From: Variovorax sp. Root473
GTDB lineage: Bacteria; Pseudomonadota; Gammaproteobacteria; Burkholderiales; Burkholderiaceae_C
Reading direction: 5' to 3'
Assembly (NCBI RefSeq): GCF_001426505.1
Contig: NZ_LMEV01000017.1
Coordinates: 1,393,034-1,457,033, forward strand
Length of the DNA stretch: 64,000 nucleotides
Both the position numbers and the translations under genes were made by a program. Within the stretch, counting starts at the first letter, position 1, and each line of letters opens with the position of its first letter. Below are positions 43,443 through 50,652 of the stretch, one piece after another. The notes under the pieces are model-generated. The model was not told the origin of the DNA. It was given only the letters and a program-made list of their open reading frames with translations, and did not search any database.

Positions 43443-43536
43443 GGCTGAAAAGGCTCGATCAACGTCAAAATAGACACTGCCAGTCTAGCGCTGCACGAGG
43501 TGCAATGGCAGCCATCGCAAGCTCTTGCTCCTGACC

Positions 43537-44397
43537 ATGACACAGTCCCCGCACACGCCCGATCCGCTCGACGACTTCACCCGCCGCGAGATCACGCTCG
43601 ACGGCGCCACCAAGGCGGTCTACATGGCCGGCACCGGCCCGGCCGTGATCGTGATGACCGAAATGCCGGGCATCAGCCCCCATGTGGCGCGCTTCGCACG
43701 CTGGGTGCGCGACGCCGGCTTCACGGTCTGCATGCCGTCGATGTTCGGCCGCGACGGCGCCGTGCCCGACGCGGAAGAGGGCAGGGCCGTGTTCCAGCGC
43801 GCCTGCGTGAGCGCCGAGTTCCGCGCCTTCGCGGGCAACGTCTCAAGCCCGGTGACGCAGTGGCTGCGCGCGCTGGCACGACTGGCGCATGCGGAATGCG
43901 GCGGGCCGGGGGTGGGCGCGATCGGCATGTGCTTCACCGGCAACTTCGCGCTCACCATGATGCTGGAGCCGGCGGTGCTGGCGCCCGTGCTGTCGCAGCC
44001 GTCGCTGCCGCTGGACAATCCCGGCGGCATCGAGATCTCGCCGGAAGAAATCGCCCAGGTGCGGCAACGCCTGGAACGCGAGGACCTGACCGTGATGGCC
44101 TACCGTTTCGAGGGCGACCGCTTCTGCCGGGCCCAGCGTTTCGCGGCGTATGCAGACGCGCTGGGCGAGTGCTTCGTGGCCCGCGTGCTGCCCGACAGCG
44201 CGGCCAACACGCGCGACCTGCCGTCCTTCTTTTCGCAGGTGGTCGCGAGTCCGCACAGCGTGGTGACGGCGCACCTGATCGACGAAGCCGGCCAGCCGAC
44301 GGTCGCGGCGCGCGACGAGATCCTTTCGTTCTTCGCGCGCCGGTTGCTGGGGGCGCCGGGTCAGGCCCGTGCCGAGGCGCTGTCGGCGGGCAGCTGA
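43537..44397 (+). CDS. Dienelactone-hydrolase-family protein
   Basis: Alpha/beta-hydrolase of 286 residues. The putative nucleophile is Cys132 in GAIGMCFTGNFAL, the position of the catalytic Cys of dienelactone hydrolases, with a PAVIVMTEMPGIS strand and a downstream Asp/His region (SPHSVVTAHLID). Family members hydrolyse dienelactones or other carboxylic esters and lactones. The start is ATG 43537; TTG 43525 is the only alternative. The 3' end overlaps the convergent MFS gene by 37 bases. Confidence 0.88.
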   Translation: MTQSPHTPDPLDDFTRREITLDGATKAVYMAGTGPAVIVMTEMPGISPHVARFARWVRDAGFTVCMPSMFGRDGAVPDAEEGRAVFQRACVSAEFRAFAGNVSSPVTQWLRALARLAHAECGGPGVGAIGMCFTGNFALTMMLEPAVLAPVLSQPSLPLDNPGGIEISPEEIAQVRQRLEREDLTVMAYRFEGDRFCRAQRFAAYADALGECFVARVLPDSAANTRDLPSFFSQVVASPHSVVTAHLIDEAGQPTVAARDEILSFFARRLLGAPGQARAEALSAGS

Positions 44398-45557
44398 CCG
44401 CTCTTCTGCGCACGCCGGTCGATCGCGCGGCTCCACAGCGCAATCGCCAGGCCCACGAGCGTGAGCAGCGCGGCCACCCAGCCGAGGGCGTGCAGGCCCG
44501 GGCCGTGGTCGATCGTCACGCCGCCGACCCAGGCACCCAGCGCGTTGCCGAGGTTGAAGGCCGCGATGTTGAGGCTGGACGCGAGGTTCTGGCCCGCGCC
44601 CGAGGCCTTCTCCAGTACGCGCAGCTGCATCGGCGCCACGGTGGCGAACGAGGCCACGCCGAGCAGGCCGACGAAGACCACAGCGGTGAACGGCGTGCCG
44701 ATGGTGAACTGCATCGCGCCGAGCACCACGGCCAGCGCCACCAGCGTGCCGAGCACGGCGGCCATCGGTGCGCGGTCGGCCAGCTTGCCGCCGAGGATGT
44801 TGCCGACGGCCAGGCCGCCGCCGAACACCAGCAGGACCGGCGACACGGCCGATTCCGACAGCCCGGTGACCTGCGTCAGCAGAGGCTGGATGTAGGTATA
44901 GACCACGAACACGCCGGCAAAGCCGAGCACCGTCATCGCCAGGCCCAGCAGCACCTGCGGGCGGGCGAGCACGGCGATCTCTTCGCGCAGCGGTGCCGGC
45001 GTGGCCTCGCTCTTCATGCGGGGCACGAAGGCCGCGAGCACCACGAAGGCCAGCACGCCGATCAGCGTCACGGCCCAGAAGGTCGAGCGCCAGCCCAGTT
45101 GCAGGCCCAGCCAGGCGCCGGCAGGCACGCCCAGCAGCGTGGCGGCGGTGAGGCCGGTGAACATGATCGCGATGGCCGAGGCGCGGCGCTCGGGCGCCAC
45201 GAGGCCGGTGGCCACCACCGAGCCGACGCCGAAGAAGGTGCCGTGCGCCAGCGAGGTGATGACGCGCGCGGCCATCAGCATCTCGTAGTTGGGCGCGAGC
45301 GCGCAGGCGAGGTTGCCGAGCGTGAAGATCGCCATCAGCGCGAGCAGCACGGTCTTGCGCGGCAGCTTGCGGGTGGCGATGGTGAGCACGGGGGCGCCGA
45401 CCGCGACGCCGAGCGCATAGCCGGAGATCAGCAGGCCGGCGGCCGTGATGGAGACCTGGAGGTCCGTCGAGACCTGCATGAGCAGGCCCATGATGACGAA
45501 CTCGGTGGTGCCTATTCCGAAGGCACCGGCGGTGAGGGCGAGAAGAGCGATGGGCAT
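44361..45557 (-). CDS. MFS transporter (AraJ/YdhP-like drug/sugar efflux)
   Basis: Inner-membrane exporter of 398 residues with 12 predicted helices. The opening MPIALLALTAGAFGIGTTEFVIMGLL and motif GYALGVAVGAPVLTIATRKLPRK are typical of the arabinose-efflux/purine-efflux branch of the DHA1 family. It is divergent from the LysR gene at 45649 across 91 bases containing a TTGTGA-N7-TCACAA operator-like element. Substrate unknown. Its 3' end overlaps the dienelactone-hydrolase gene. Confidence 0.92.
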   Translation of the reverse strand: MPIALLALTAGAFGIGTTEFVIMGLLMQVSTDLQVSITAAGLLISGYALGVAVGAPVLTIATRKLPRKTVLLALMAIFTLGNLACALAPNYEMLMAARVITSLAHGTFFGVGSVVATGLVAPERRASAIAIMFTGLTAATLLGVPAGAWLGLQLGWRSTFWAVTLIGVLAFVVLAAFVPRMKSEATPAPLREEIAVLARPQVLLGLAMTVLGFAGVFVVYTYIQPLLTQVTGLSESAVSPVLLVFGGGLAVGNILGGKLADRAPMAAVLGTLVALAVVLGAMQFTIGTPFTAVVFVGLLGVASFATVAPMQLRVLEKASGAGQNLASSLNIAAFNLGNALGAWVGGVTIDHGPGLHALGWVAALLTLVGLAIALWSRAIDRRAQKSGQLPADSASARA

Positions 45558-45616
45558 GATGCCTGTACTGTGCGGACGATTGGCTTCGATGACTAGAATG
45601 CCGCGAGTACATGCAC

Positions 45617-45635
45617 TTGTGAGTTCAAGTCACAA
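45617..45635. promoter_or_regulatory. TTGTGA-N7-TCACAA inverted repeat (LysR operator candidate)
   Basis: A perfect 6-bp inverted repeat with a 7-base spacer lies 14 bases before the LysR ATG, within the divergent MFS/LysR promoter region. Its dyad fits the T-N11-A rule for LysR binding sites. It would suit autoregulation plus control of the efflux gene. Confidence 0.5.
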
Positions 45636-45648
45636 TCGAAGGAAAGCC

Positions 45649-46611
45649 ATGCCGCGCATCGACGTCAACCGCTCCGGCGAAATGGAGGCCTTCGTGCAGG
45701 TGGTGGAGGCGGGCGGTTTCTCGGCGGCGGCGCGCCTGCTCGACATGACGCCCTCGGCGGTCAGCAAGCTGGTGGCGCGGCTCGAACTGCGCCTGGGCAT
45801 CCAGCTGGTGCACCGCTCCACGCGCAAGCTGCAGCTCACGCCCGAGGGGCTGCATTTCTACGAGCGCAGCACGCGCGTGCTGGCCGACATGGACGAGGCC
45901 GAGCGATGCGCCGCGGCCGGTGCGGCGCCGCGCGGGCGGGTGAGCATCAACGCCAGCGTGTCCTTCGGGCATCACAGGCTGGTGCCGCTGGTGCCGCGCC
46001 TGCTCGAGATGCATCCGCAGATCACGCTCGACATTGCGCTGACCGACCGCATCGTCGATCTGATGGACGAGCGCGCCGACATCGCGATCCGCTGGGGCCA
46101 GCTGCCGTCGTCCGACCTGGTGGCGCGGCGCCTGGGCGAAACCAGCCAGTCGATCGTGGCTGCGCCGGACTACCTGGCGAAATACGGCACGCCGCGCACG
46201 CCGCAGGAGCTGGAGGCGCACAACCGGCTGGGCTGGAGCTACCGGCGCAACACGCCCGACTGGCCGTTGCGTGTCGACGGCCGCATGGTGATGCTGCCGG
46301 TGGCGGGGCCGGTGCGCGCGGGCGACGGCGAGACGCTGCGGCAACTGGCGATTGCAGGGGCGGGCGTGGCGCGGTTGTCGCTGTATCACATCCAGCACGA
46401 CATCGATGCCGGCCGGCTGGTGCCGCTGCTCGAAGAGTTCAACCCGGGCGAGATCGAGCCGATCCACGCGGTGTACATCGGCAAGGCCGGCACGCTGCCC
46501 GCGCGGGTGCGGGCGGTGCTCGACTTTCTGGTCGCGTGCTCGGGCGTGGGCGGCGGGCGTTACACGCTCAAGCGCACGGCGCCGATGCCGGGAAACTCGG
46601 CCGTCACCTGA
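45649..46611 (+). CDS. LysR-family regulator
   Basis: Transcription factor of 320 residues. N-terminal HTH: MEAFVQVVEAGGFSAAARLLDMTPSAVSKLVARLE (cited in part as FSAAARLLDMTPSAVSK, about residues 24-40), followed by LTPEGLHFYER and an effector domain with HPQITLDIALTDR and the IAIRWGQL loop. Belongs to the CrgA/DmlR-like branch common in Burkholderiales. GAAGGAAAGCC precedes the ATG at 45649. Divergent from the MFS efflux gene, its likely target. Its 3' end overlaps the convergent hydratase by 52 bases. Confidence 0.92.
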   Translation: MPRIDVNRSGEMEAFVQVVEAGGFSAAARLLDMTPSAVSKLVARLELRLGIQLVHRSTRKLQLTPEGLHFYERSTRVLADMDEAERCAAAGAAPRGRVSINASVSFGHHRLVPLVPRLLEMHPQITLDIALTDRIVDLMDERADIAIRWGQLPSSDLVARRLGETSQSIVAAPDYLAKYGTPRTPQELEAHNRLGWSYRRNTPDWPLRVDGRMVMLPVAGPVRAGDGETLRQLAIAGAGVARLSLYHIQHDIDAGRLVPLLEEFNPGEIEPIHAVYIGKAGTLPARVRAVLDFLVACSGVGGGRYTLKRTAPMPGNSAVT

Positions 46612-47324
46612 TCACCGCGGCGGCAGGGCAGCACGCCGACCCACGAGCCGGTGGTGACGACGGTGCCGGCGGGCACGGTCTGGCCGTGGCGCGTGAGGTG
46701 GCGCAGCCAGATCGGCAGCAGCCAGGCCGGGTCGGCCAGCGGATGCGTGCCTTCGCGCACCACCGTTTCGGCATCGCCGATCTTCGTTTCGCAGCGCTGC
46801 GAGGCCCAGTCGACGGCGGCGTACGGTTGCCAGTCGCCGAGCACGAGTGCGCCGTGGACCTGCGAGTCGGCCAGGCGCAGCAGGGCGGGCGTGGCGGCCA
46901 GGTCTTGCCAGCGGGCATCGACGATTTCGACGGAGACGGCCATGGCGTCGATGAGGGCTGCCGAGTTGTCGTGGTCGAGTGCGGCGGCTTGCGCCGGCGT
47001 GACGTCCTGGCCGAGTCGCAACGCAATCTCGGCCTCGATGCCGGGGGTGTGGAAGGTGAGGTCGCTGAAGTCGGCGGGGCTCTGGCGCACGCCGGACGGG
47101 GGCAACGGGGCGTGCGTGAGCGTGGCGCCGCGGGAGCCGCCGCCGGACTTCCAGGTCTTTGGAACACCGTCGAACCAGCCGAGGGCCGCGGCTACGGCGT
47201 CTTGCACTTCATACGCTTGAGGTGCGTCTGGCAGGGCATCGATCCAGGGCGTGGCGTCGAGCGTGCGATTGGCTTGGCGTGCGGCGATGAGGGCTTCGGT
47301 GAGGGCTTTTGGGTCGGGCGTCAT
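46560..47324 (-). CDS. 2-Keto-4-pentenoate hydratase-like protein (FAH superfamily)
   Basis: Metal-dependent hydratase/decarboxylase of 254 residues. The metal site is seen in the E-x-E of GIEAEIALRLG and in VSVEIVDARW; HPLADPAWLLPIWLRHL and GTVVTTGSWVG close the fold. Family members hydrate 2-oxopent-4-enoate in meta-cleavage pathways or act on related 2-oxoacids. No other meta-cleavage gene is nearby. It is 132 bases downstream of the Bug receptor on the same strand, so it could share a transcript with it and with the aminotransferase. Confidence 0.9.
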   Translation of the reverse strand: MTPDPKALTEALIAARQANRTLDATPWIDALPDAPQAYEVQDAVAAALGWFDGVPKTWKSGGGSRGATLTHAPLPPSGVRQSPADFSDLTFHTPGIEAEIALRLGQDVTPAQAAALDHDNSAALIDAMAVSVEIVDARWQDLAATPALLRLADSQVHGALVLGDWQPYAAVDWASQRCETKIGDAETVVREGTHPLADPAWLLPIWLRHLTRHGQTVPAGTVVTTGSWVGVLPCRRGDQVTAEFPGIGAVRLSV

Positions 47325-47456
47325 GCTTGGGATCTTCTCAGTTTCTCTTGGGCTCGTTTGTTCAGGGCGCGTGCCCAGGCCACCGGGTACTTCCCTTCGC
47401 GAATGTCCCCCGCCAAGGTACCCCGTCGGCGGGAGCGTCGCCCTGAAAGAAAGCCC

Positions 47457-48434
47457 TCAGGTCTCAACTTGCACCTTGCCGTCCTTCACCACCTTCGCCC
47501 ACTTGGCGATCTCGGTGCTGATGAACTGCTTGAACTTGTCCTGCGAACCGCCGCCGTCTTCCGCGCCGTAGGTGTCGAGCCGTTCCTGCACATCGGGCAT
47601 CGCGAGCACGGTGTTGACGTCGCGGTTCACCTTCTGCGCGATGGCCGGGGGCAGCTTGCCGGGGCCGGCCAGACCGTACCAGGTGGTGGCCTCGAAACCT
47701 GCGAAGCCTTGCTCCTGCATCGTCGGCACGTTCGGATGGCCCTTGGCCCGCTTGGTGCGCGTTTGCGCGACAGCGAGCACGCGGCCGTTCTTCACGTGCG
47801 GGGTGGCGGCGGTCATGGTCTCGAAGCTGAACTGGATCTGTCCGCCCATCAGGTCGGCCAGCAGCGGGCCGCTGCCCTTGTACGGCACATGCAGCGCATC
47901 GACGCCGCCCTGCAGCTTGAACATCTCCAGCGCCAGGTGCTGGGCCGAGCCCGCGCCGGCGGAGCCAAAGCTCACGGTGCCGGGCGCGGCCTTGCACGCG
48001 GCGACGATGTCTTTCACGCTGAGGGCCTTCTGCGCCGGGTTGGCGATGAGCAGGTTGGGCGTGACGCCCACGAGCACGATCGGCACGAAGTCGCGCTCGA
48101 CGTTGTAGCGCAGCTTGGGCTGCAGGCTGGGCGCGAGCGCATGGCTGTTGATGTGGGCCATGAGCAGCGTGCTGCCATCGCTGGGCTGCTGCGCCACGTA
48201 GTCGGCCGCGAGCACACCGGCGACACCGCCCTTGTTCTCGACGATGACCTGCTGGCCCCACATGGTGGTGAGCTTCTGCGCGACCACGCGCGCCAGCGCG
48301 TCGGTGCCGCCGCCCGGTGGAAAGCCGACGACGATGCGCACGGGGCCGGTGGGCCACTCCTGCGCGAACAGCCGGGGTACGCCCAGCGTGGCGGCCGCGC
48401 CGGCGGCGGCCTGGATCAGGGAACGTCTTTGCAT
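47457..48434 (-). CDS. Bug/TctC-family periplasmic solute receptor
   Basis: Receptor of the tripartite tricarboxylate transporter type, 325 residues. Signal peptide 1-25 ends LFA-QEW (with a twin-Arg-like MQRRSL start). Mature motifs PVRIVVGFPPGGGTDALAR, NKGGVAGVLAADYVA, FGSAGAGSAQHLALEMFK and PYKGSGPLLADLMGGQI are canonical Bug. Ligands of the family are mostly carboxylates. No TctA/TctB membrane genes are present, as is common for the many Bug genes of these bacteria. GGAGACAAAGAAG precedes the ATG at 48434. It lies 130 bases after the aminotransferase gene, same strand. Confidence 0.94.
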   Translation of the reverse strand: MQRRSLIQAAAGAAATLGVPRLFAQEWPTGPVRIVVGFPPGGGTDALARVVAQKLTTMWGQQVIVENKGGVAGVLAADYVAQQPSDGSTLLMAHINSHALAPSLQPKLRYNVERDFVPIVLVGVTPNLLIANPAQKALSVKDIVAACKAAPGTVSFGSAGAGSAQHLALEMFKLQGGVDALHVPYKGSGPLLADLMGGQIQFSFETMTAATPHVKNGRVLAVAQTRTKRAKGHPNVPTMQEQGFAGFEATTWYGLAGPGKLPPAIAQKVNRDVNTVLAMPDVQERLDTYGAEDGGGSQDKFKQFISTEIAKWAKVVKDGKVQVET

Positions 48435-48564
48435 CTTCTTTGTCTCCGTCGGTTGGGGAATCCGATGCGTGCCGGGAGCCGCTTGCGCGGGCCCGGCAGG
48501 GTGGTGGGCCGCCGCATCGTTCGAGCGATGCGCTGCGGCCCGTGTCGTGTTCTGCGCGTTCGGC

Positions 48565-49809
48565 TCAGGCTGCTTTTTGCAGGCCGACCGGTGCGGCCTG
48601 GTGGCTCGCGAAATAGTCCATCGCCGCCTGCACGCCACTGCCCGCCAGCTTGATGCCGCTGAGCTTCATGCCCATCTCGACACCCGCGACCATGGCCACG
48701 AGCGTGAGGTCGTTGCTGTCGCCCAGGTGGCCCATGCGGAACATGCGGCCCTTGAGCTTGCCCAGGCCGGTGCCCAGCGACAGGTCGAAGTGCTGGTGGA
48801 TGAGGCGGCGCACGGCGTCGGCATCGACACCTTCGGGTGTGATCACGCCGGTGAGCACGGGCGAGTACACGGCCGGGTCGACGCACTGGATGGGCAGGCC
48901 CCACGTGTTGACTGCGGCGCGCACGCCGGCAGCCCAGCGCTGGTGGCGCGCGAACACGTGGTCCAGGCCTTCGCCGAGGATCATGTCCAGCGATTCCGAG
49001 AGGCCATACAGCAGGTTGGTGTTCGGCGTGTAGGGCCAGTAGCCGTCCTTGTTCATCTCGACGATCTCATCCCAGGCCCAGAAGGCCTTGGGCAGCTTCG
49101 CAGTCTTGGAGACTTCGAGCGCACGCGGCGAGAGGGCGTTGAAGCTGATGCCGGGCGGCAGCATCAGGCCCTTCTGCGAGCCGCTCACGCAGACGTCGAC
49201 ACCCCATTCGTCATGGCGGTAGTCGGCGCTGGCCAGGCCCGAGATGCTGTCGACCATGAGCAGGGCGGGGTGGCCGGCCGCGTCGATGGCCTTGCGCACC
49301 GAGGCGATGTCGGAGGTGACGCCGGTGGAGGTTTCGTTGTGCACCACGCACACGGCCTTGATCTTCTTCTCGGTGTCCTTGCGCAGGCGCGCCTCGATGA
49401 GTTCGGCCTGCACGCCGCGACGCCAGCCGGGCGCGTTGGGCAGGTGAGTGTCGGTGCCGGTTAAGGCCAGGAACTCGGTCGACAGGCCCAGGCGCGTGGC
49501 CATCTTCTGCCACAGCGACGCGAAGTGGCCGGTCTCGTACATGAGCACGTGGTCGCCGGGGCTGAGCGTGTTGGCGAGCGCGGCTTCCCATGCGCCGGTG
49601 CCCGACGCGGGATAGATCGCGACCGGGTGCTTCGTCTTGAAGATCTCCTTGATGCTGCCGAGCACCTTCAAACCCAGCGTGCCGAACTCGGGGCCACGGT
49701 GGTCGATGGTCGGCAGGCTCATGGCCCGCAGGATGCGGTCGGGCACCGGGCTGGGGCCCGGAATCTGGAGGAAGTGACGGCCGGTGGGGTGGATGTCGAG
49801 TTGCAGCAT
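48565..49809 (-). CDS. Class V aminotransferase (serine-glyoxylate/alanine-glyoxylate type)
   Basis: PLP-dependent aminotransferase of 414 residues. N-terminal GPSPVPDRILRAM and HRGPEFG, YPASGTGAWEAALAN (PLP phosphate), DSISGLASADYRHDEWGVD (pyridine Asp), and the Schiff-base Lys213 in SGSQKGLMLPPG place it in the serine-glyoxylate aminotransferase group, which converts serine + glyoxylate to hydroxypyruvate + glycine. The start is ATG 49809 with AAGGAGAGCCC directly upstream. Divergent from the GntR gene and the YdiJ-type dehydrogenase across 121 bases rich in repeats. True donor/acceptor pair is unproven. Confidence 0.92.
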   Translation of the reverse strand: MLQLDIHPTGRHFLQIPGPSPVPDRILRAMSLPTIDHRGPEFGTLGLKVLGSIKEIFKTKHPVAIYPASGTGAWEAALANTLSPGDHVLMYETGHFASLWQKMATRLGLSTEFLALTGTDTHLPNAPGWRRGVQAELIEARLRKDTEKKIKAVCVVHNETSTGVTSDIASVRKAIDAAGHPALLMVDSISGLASADYRHDEWGVDVCVSGSQKGLMLPPGISFNALSPRALEVSKTAKLPKAFWAWDEIVEMNKDGYWPYTPNTNLLYGLSESLDMILGEGLDHVFARHQRWAAGVRAAVNTWGLPIQCVDPAVYSPVLTGVITPEGVDADAVRRLIHQHFDLSLGTGLGKLKGRMFRMGHLGDSNDLTLVAMVAGVEMGMKLSGIKLAGSGVQAAMDYFASHQAAPVGLQKAA

Positions 49810-49830
49810 GGGCTCTCCTTTTGTGCTCAG

Positions 49831-49845
49831 TTTTGCATTCAAAAT
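49831..49845. promoter_or_regulatory. Direct-repeat copy 1, TTTTGCATTCAAAAT
   Basis: Exact 15-base match to 49897-49911, 66 bases away, and 22 bases upstream of the aminotransferase start codon. Here only the left half of the palindrome of copy 2 is preserved. A GntR binding half-site near the aminotransferase start is the simplest reading. Confidence 0.6.
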
Positions 49846-49860
49846 TCATTTATGTATGCT

Positions 49861-49878
49861 GGTTTATACCTATAAACC
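49861..49878. promoter_or_regulatory. Central palindrome GGTTTATA-CC-TATAAACC
   Basis: Perfect 8-bp inverted repeat with a 2-base spacer at the middle of the divergent promoter region. AT-rich arms may coincide with -10 elements for either gene. It is unlike the flanking GCATT repeats, so it may bind a second regulator. Confidence 0.55.
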
Positions 49879-49896
49879 CCGGTTGTATCGGCTATT

Positions 49897-49915
49897 TTTT
49901 GCATTCAAAATGCAA
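49897..49915. promoter_or_regulatory. Direct-repeat copy 2 with palindrome TTGCATT-CAA-AATGCAA
   Basis: Contains the 15-base repeat (49897-49911) and a perfect 7-bp inverted repeat with a 3-base spacer (49899-49915). It ends 15 bases before the GntR ATG, so a bound regulator would block its own gene. Fits a GntR/FCD dimer site. Confidence 0.65.
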
Positions 49916-49930
49916 GCAAGGGAACATCAC

Positions 49931-50644
49931 ATGACCGCTGAAATCATCGAAATCTCCAGGCTCGCCTTGCATGACCAGGTCGCGTCGCGCCTGCGCACCA
50001 TGCTGGTCGAAGGGCGCATTGCGCCGGGCGCCAAGCTCAACGAACGCGAGCTGTGCCTGCAGCTGAACGTGTCGCGCACGCCGCTGCGCGAGGCCATCAA
50101 GCTGCTCGCGGCCGAAGGGCTGGTCGACCTGCTGCCCAACCGCGGCGCGGTGGCGGTGAAGCTCACCGAGGCCGACGTGCTCAACACCTTCGAGGTGCTG
50201 GCGATGCTCGAGGGCATGTCGGGCGAGCTGGCGGCCAAGCGCATCACCGACGAGGAACTGGCCGAGGTGCGCGCGCTGCACTACGAAATGATGGCCTGCT
50301 TCGCGCGGCGCGACCTGTCGGGCTACTACCGCCTGAACGCGCGCATCCACACGGCCATCAACGACGCGGCGGCGAACCCGGTGCTGTCGAACACCTACCG
50401 CTCGATCAACGCCCGCGTGCAGTCGCTGCGCTTTCGCACCAACCAGGACGAGGTGAAGTGGAAGCACGCGGTCGAGGAGCACGAGCAGATGGTGCAGGCG
50501 CTGGCCGCGCGCGACGCGCAGGCCATGCGCAAGGTGCTCACGGCGCACGTGCTGCGCAAGCGCGACACCGTGCTGGAGCTGCTGCGCGCCGGGCAGATCT
50601 ATCCCACGGCCCAGAGCAAGACCAAGAGCAACAACGCGAGCTAA
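49931..50644 (+). CDS. GntR-family regulator (FCD type)
   Basis: Transcription factor of 237 residues. Winged helix at about 12-75 with LRTMLVEGRIAPGAKLNE and the recognition helix in LNVSRTPLREAIKLLAAEG; all-helical FCD ligand domain at about 80-215 with the metal-ligand His in NARIHTAINDAA and later HAVEEHEQMVQAL. FCD regulators respond mainly to carboxylates such as lactate, glycolate, gluconate or citrate. AAGGGA precedes the ATG at 49931. Eight bases separate it from the dehydrogenase gene, so the two are co-transcribed; the aminotransferase is divergent. Confidence 0.94.
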   Translation: MTAEIIEISRLALHDQVASRLRTMLVEGRIAPGAKLNERELCLQLNVSRTPLREAIKLLAAEGLVDLLPNRGAVAVKLTEADVLNTFEVLAMLEGMSGELAAKRITDEELAEVRALHYEMMACFARRDLSGYYRLNARIHTAINDAAANPVLSNTYRSINARVQSLRFRTNQDEVKWKHAVEEHEQMVQALAARDAQAMRKVLTAHVLRKRDTVLELLRAGQIYPTAQSKTKSNNAS

Positions 50645-50652
50645 GCACCCAC

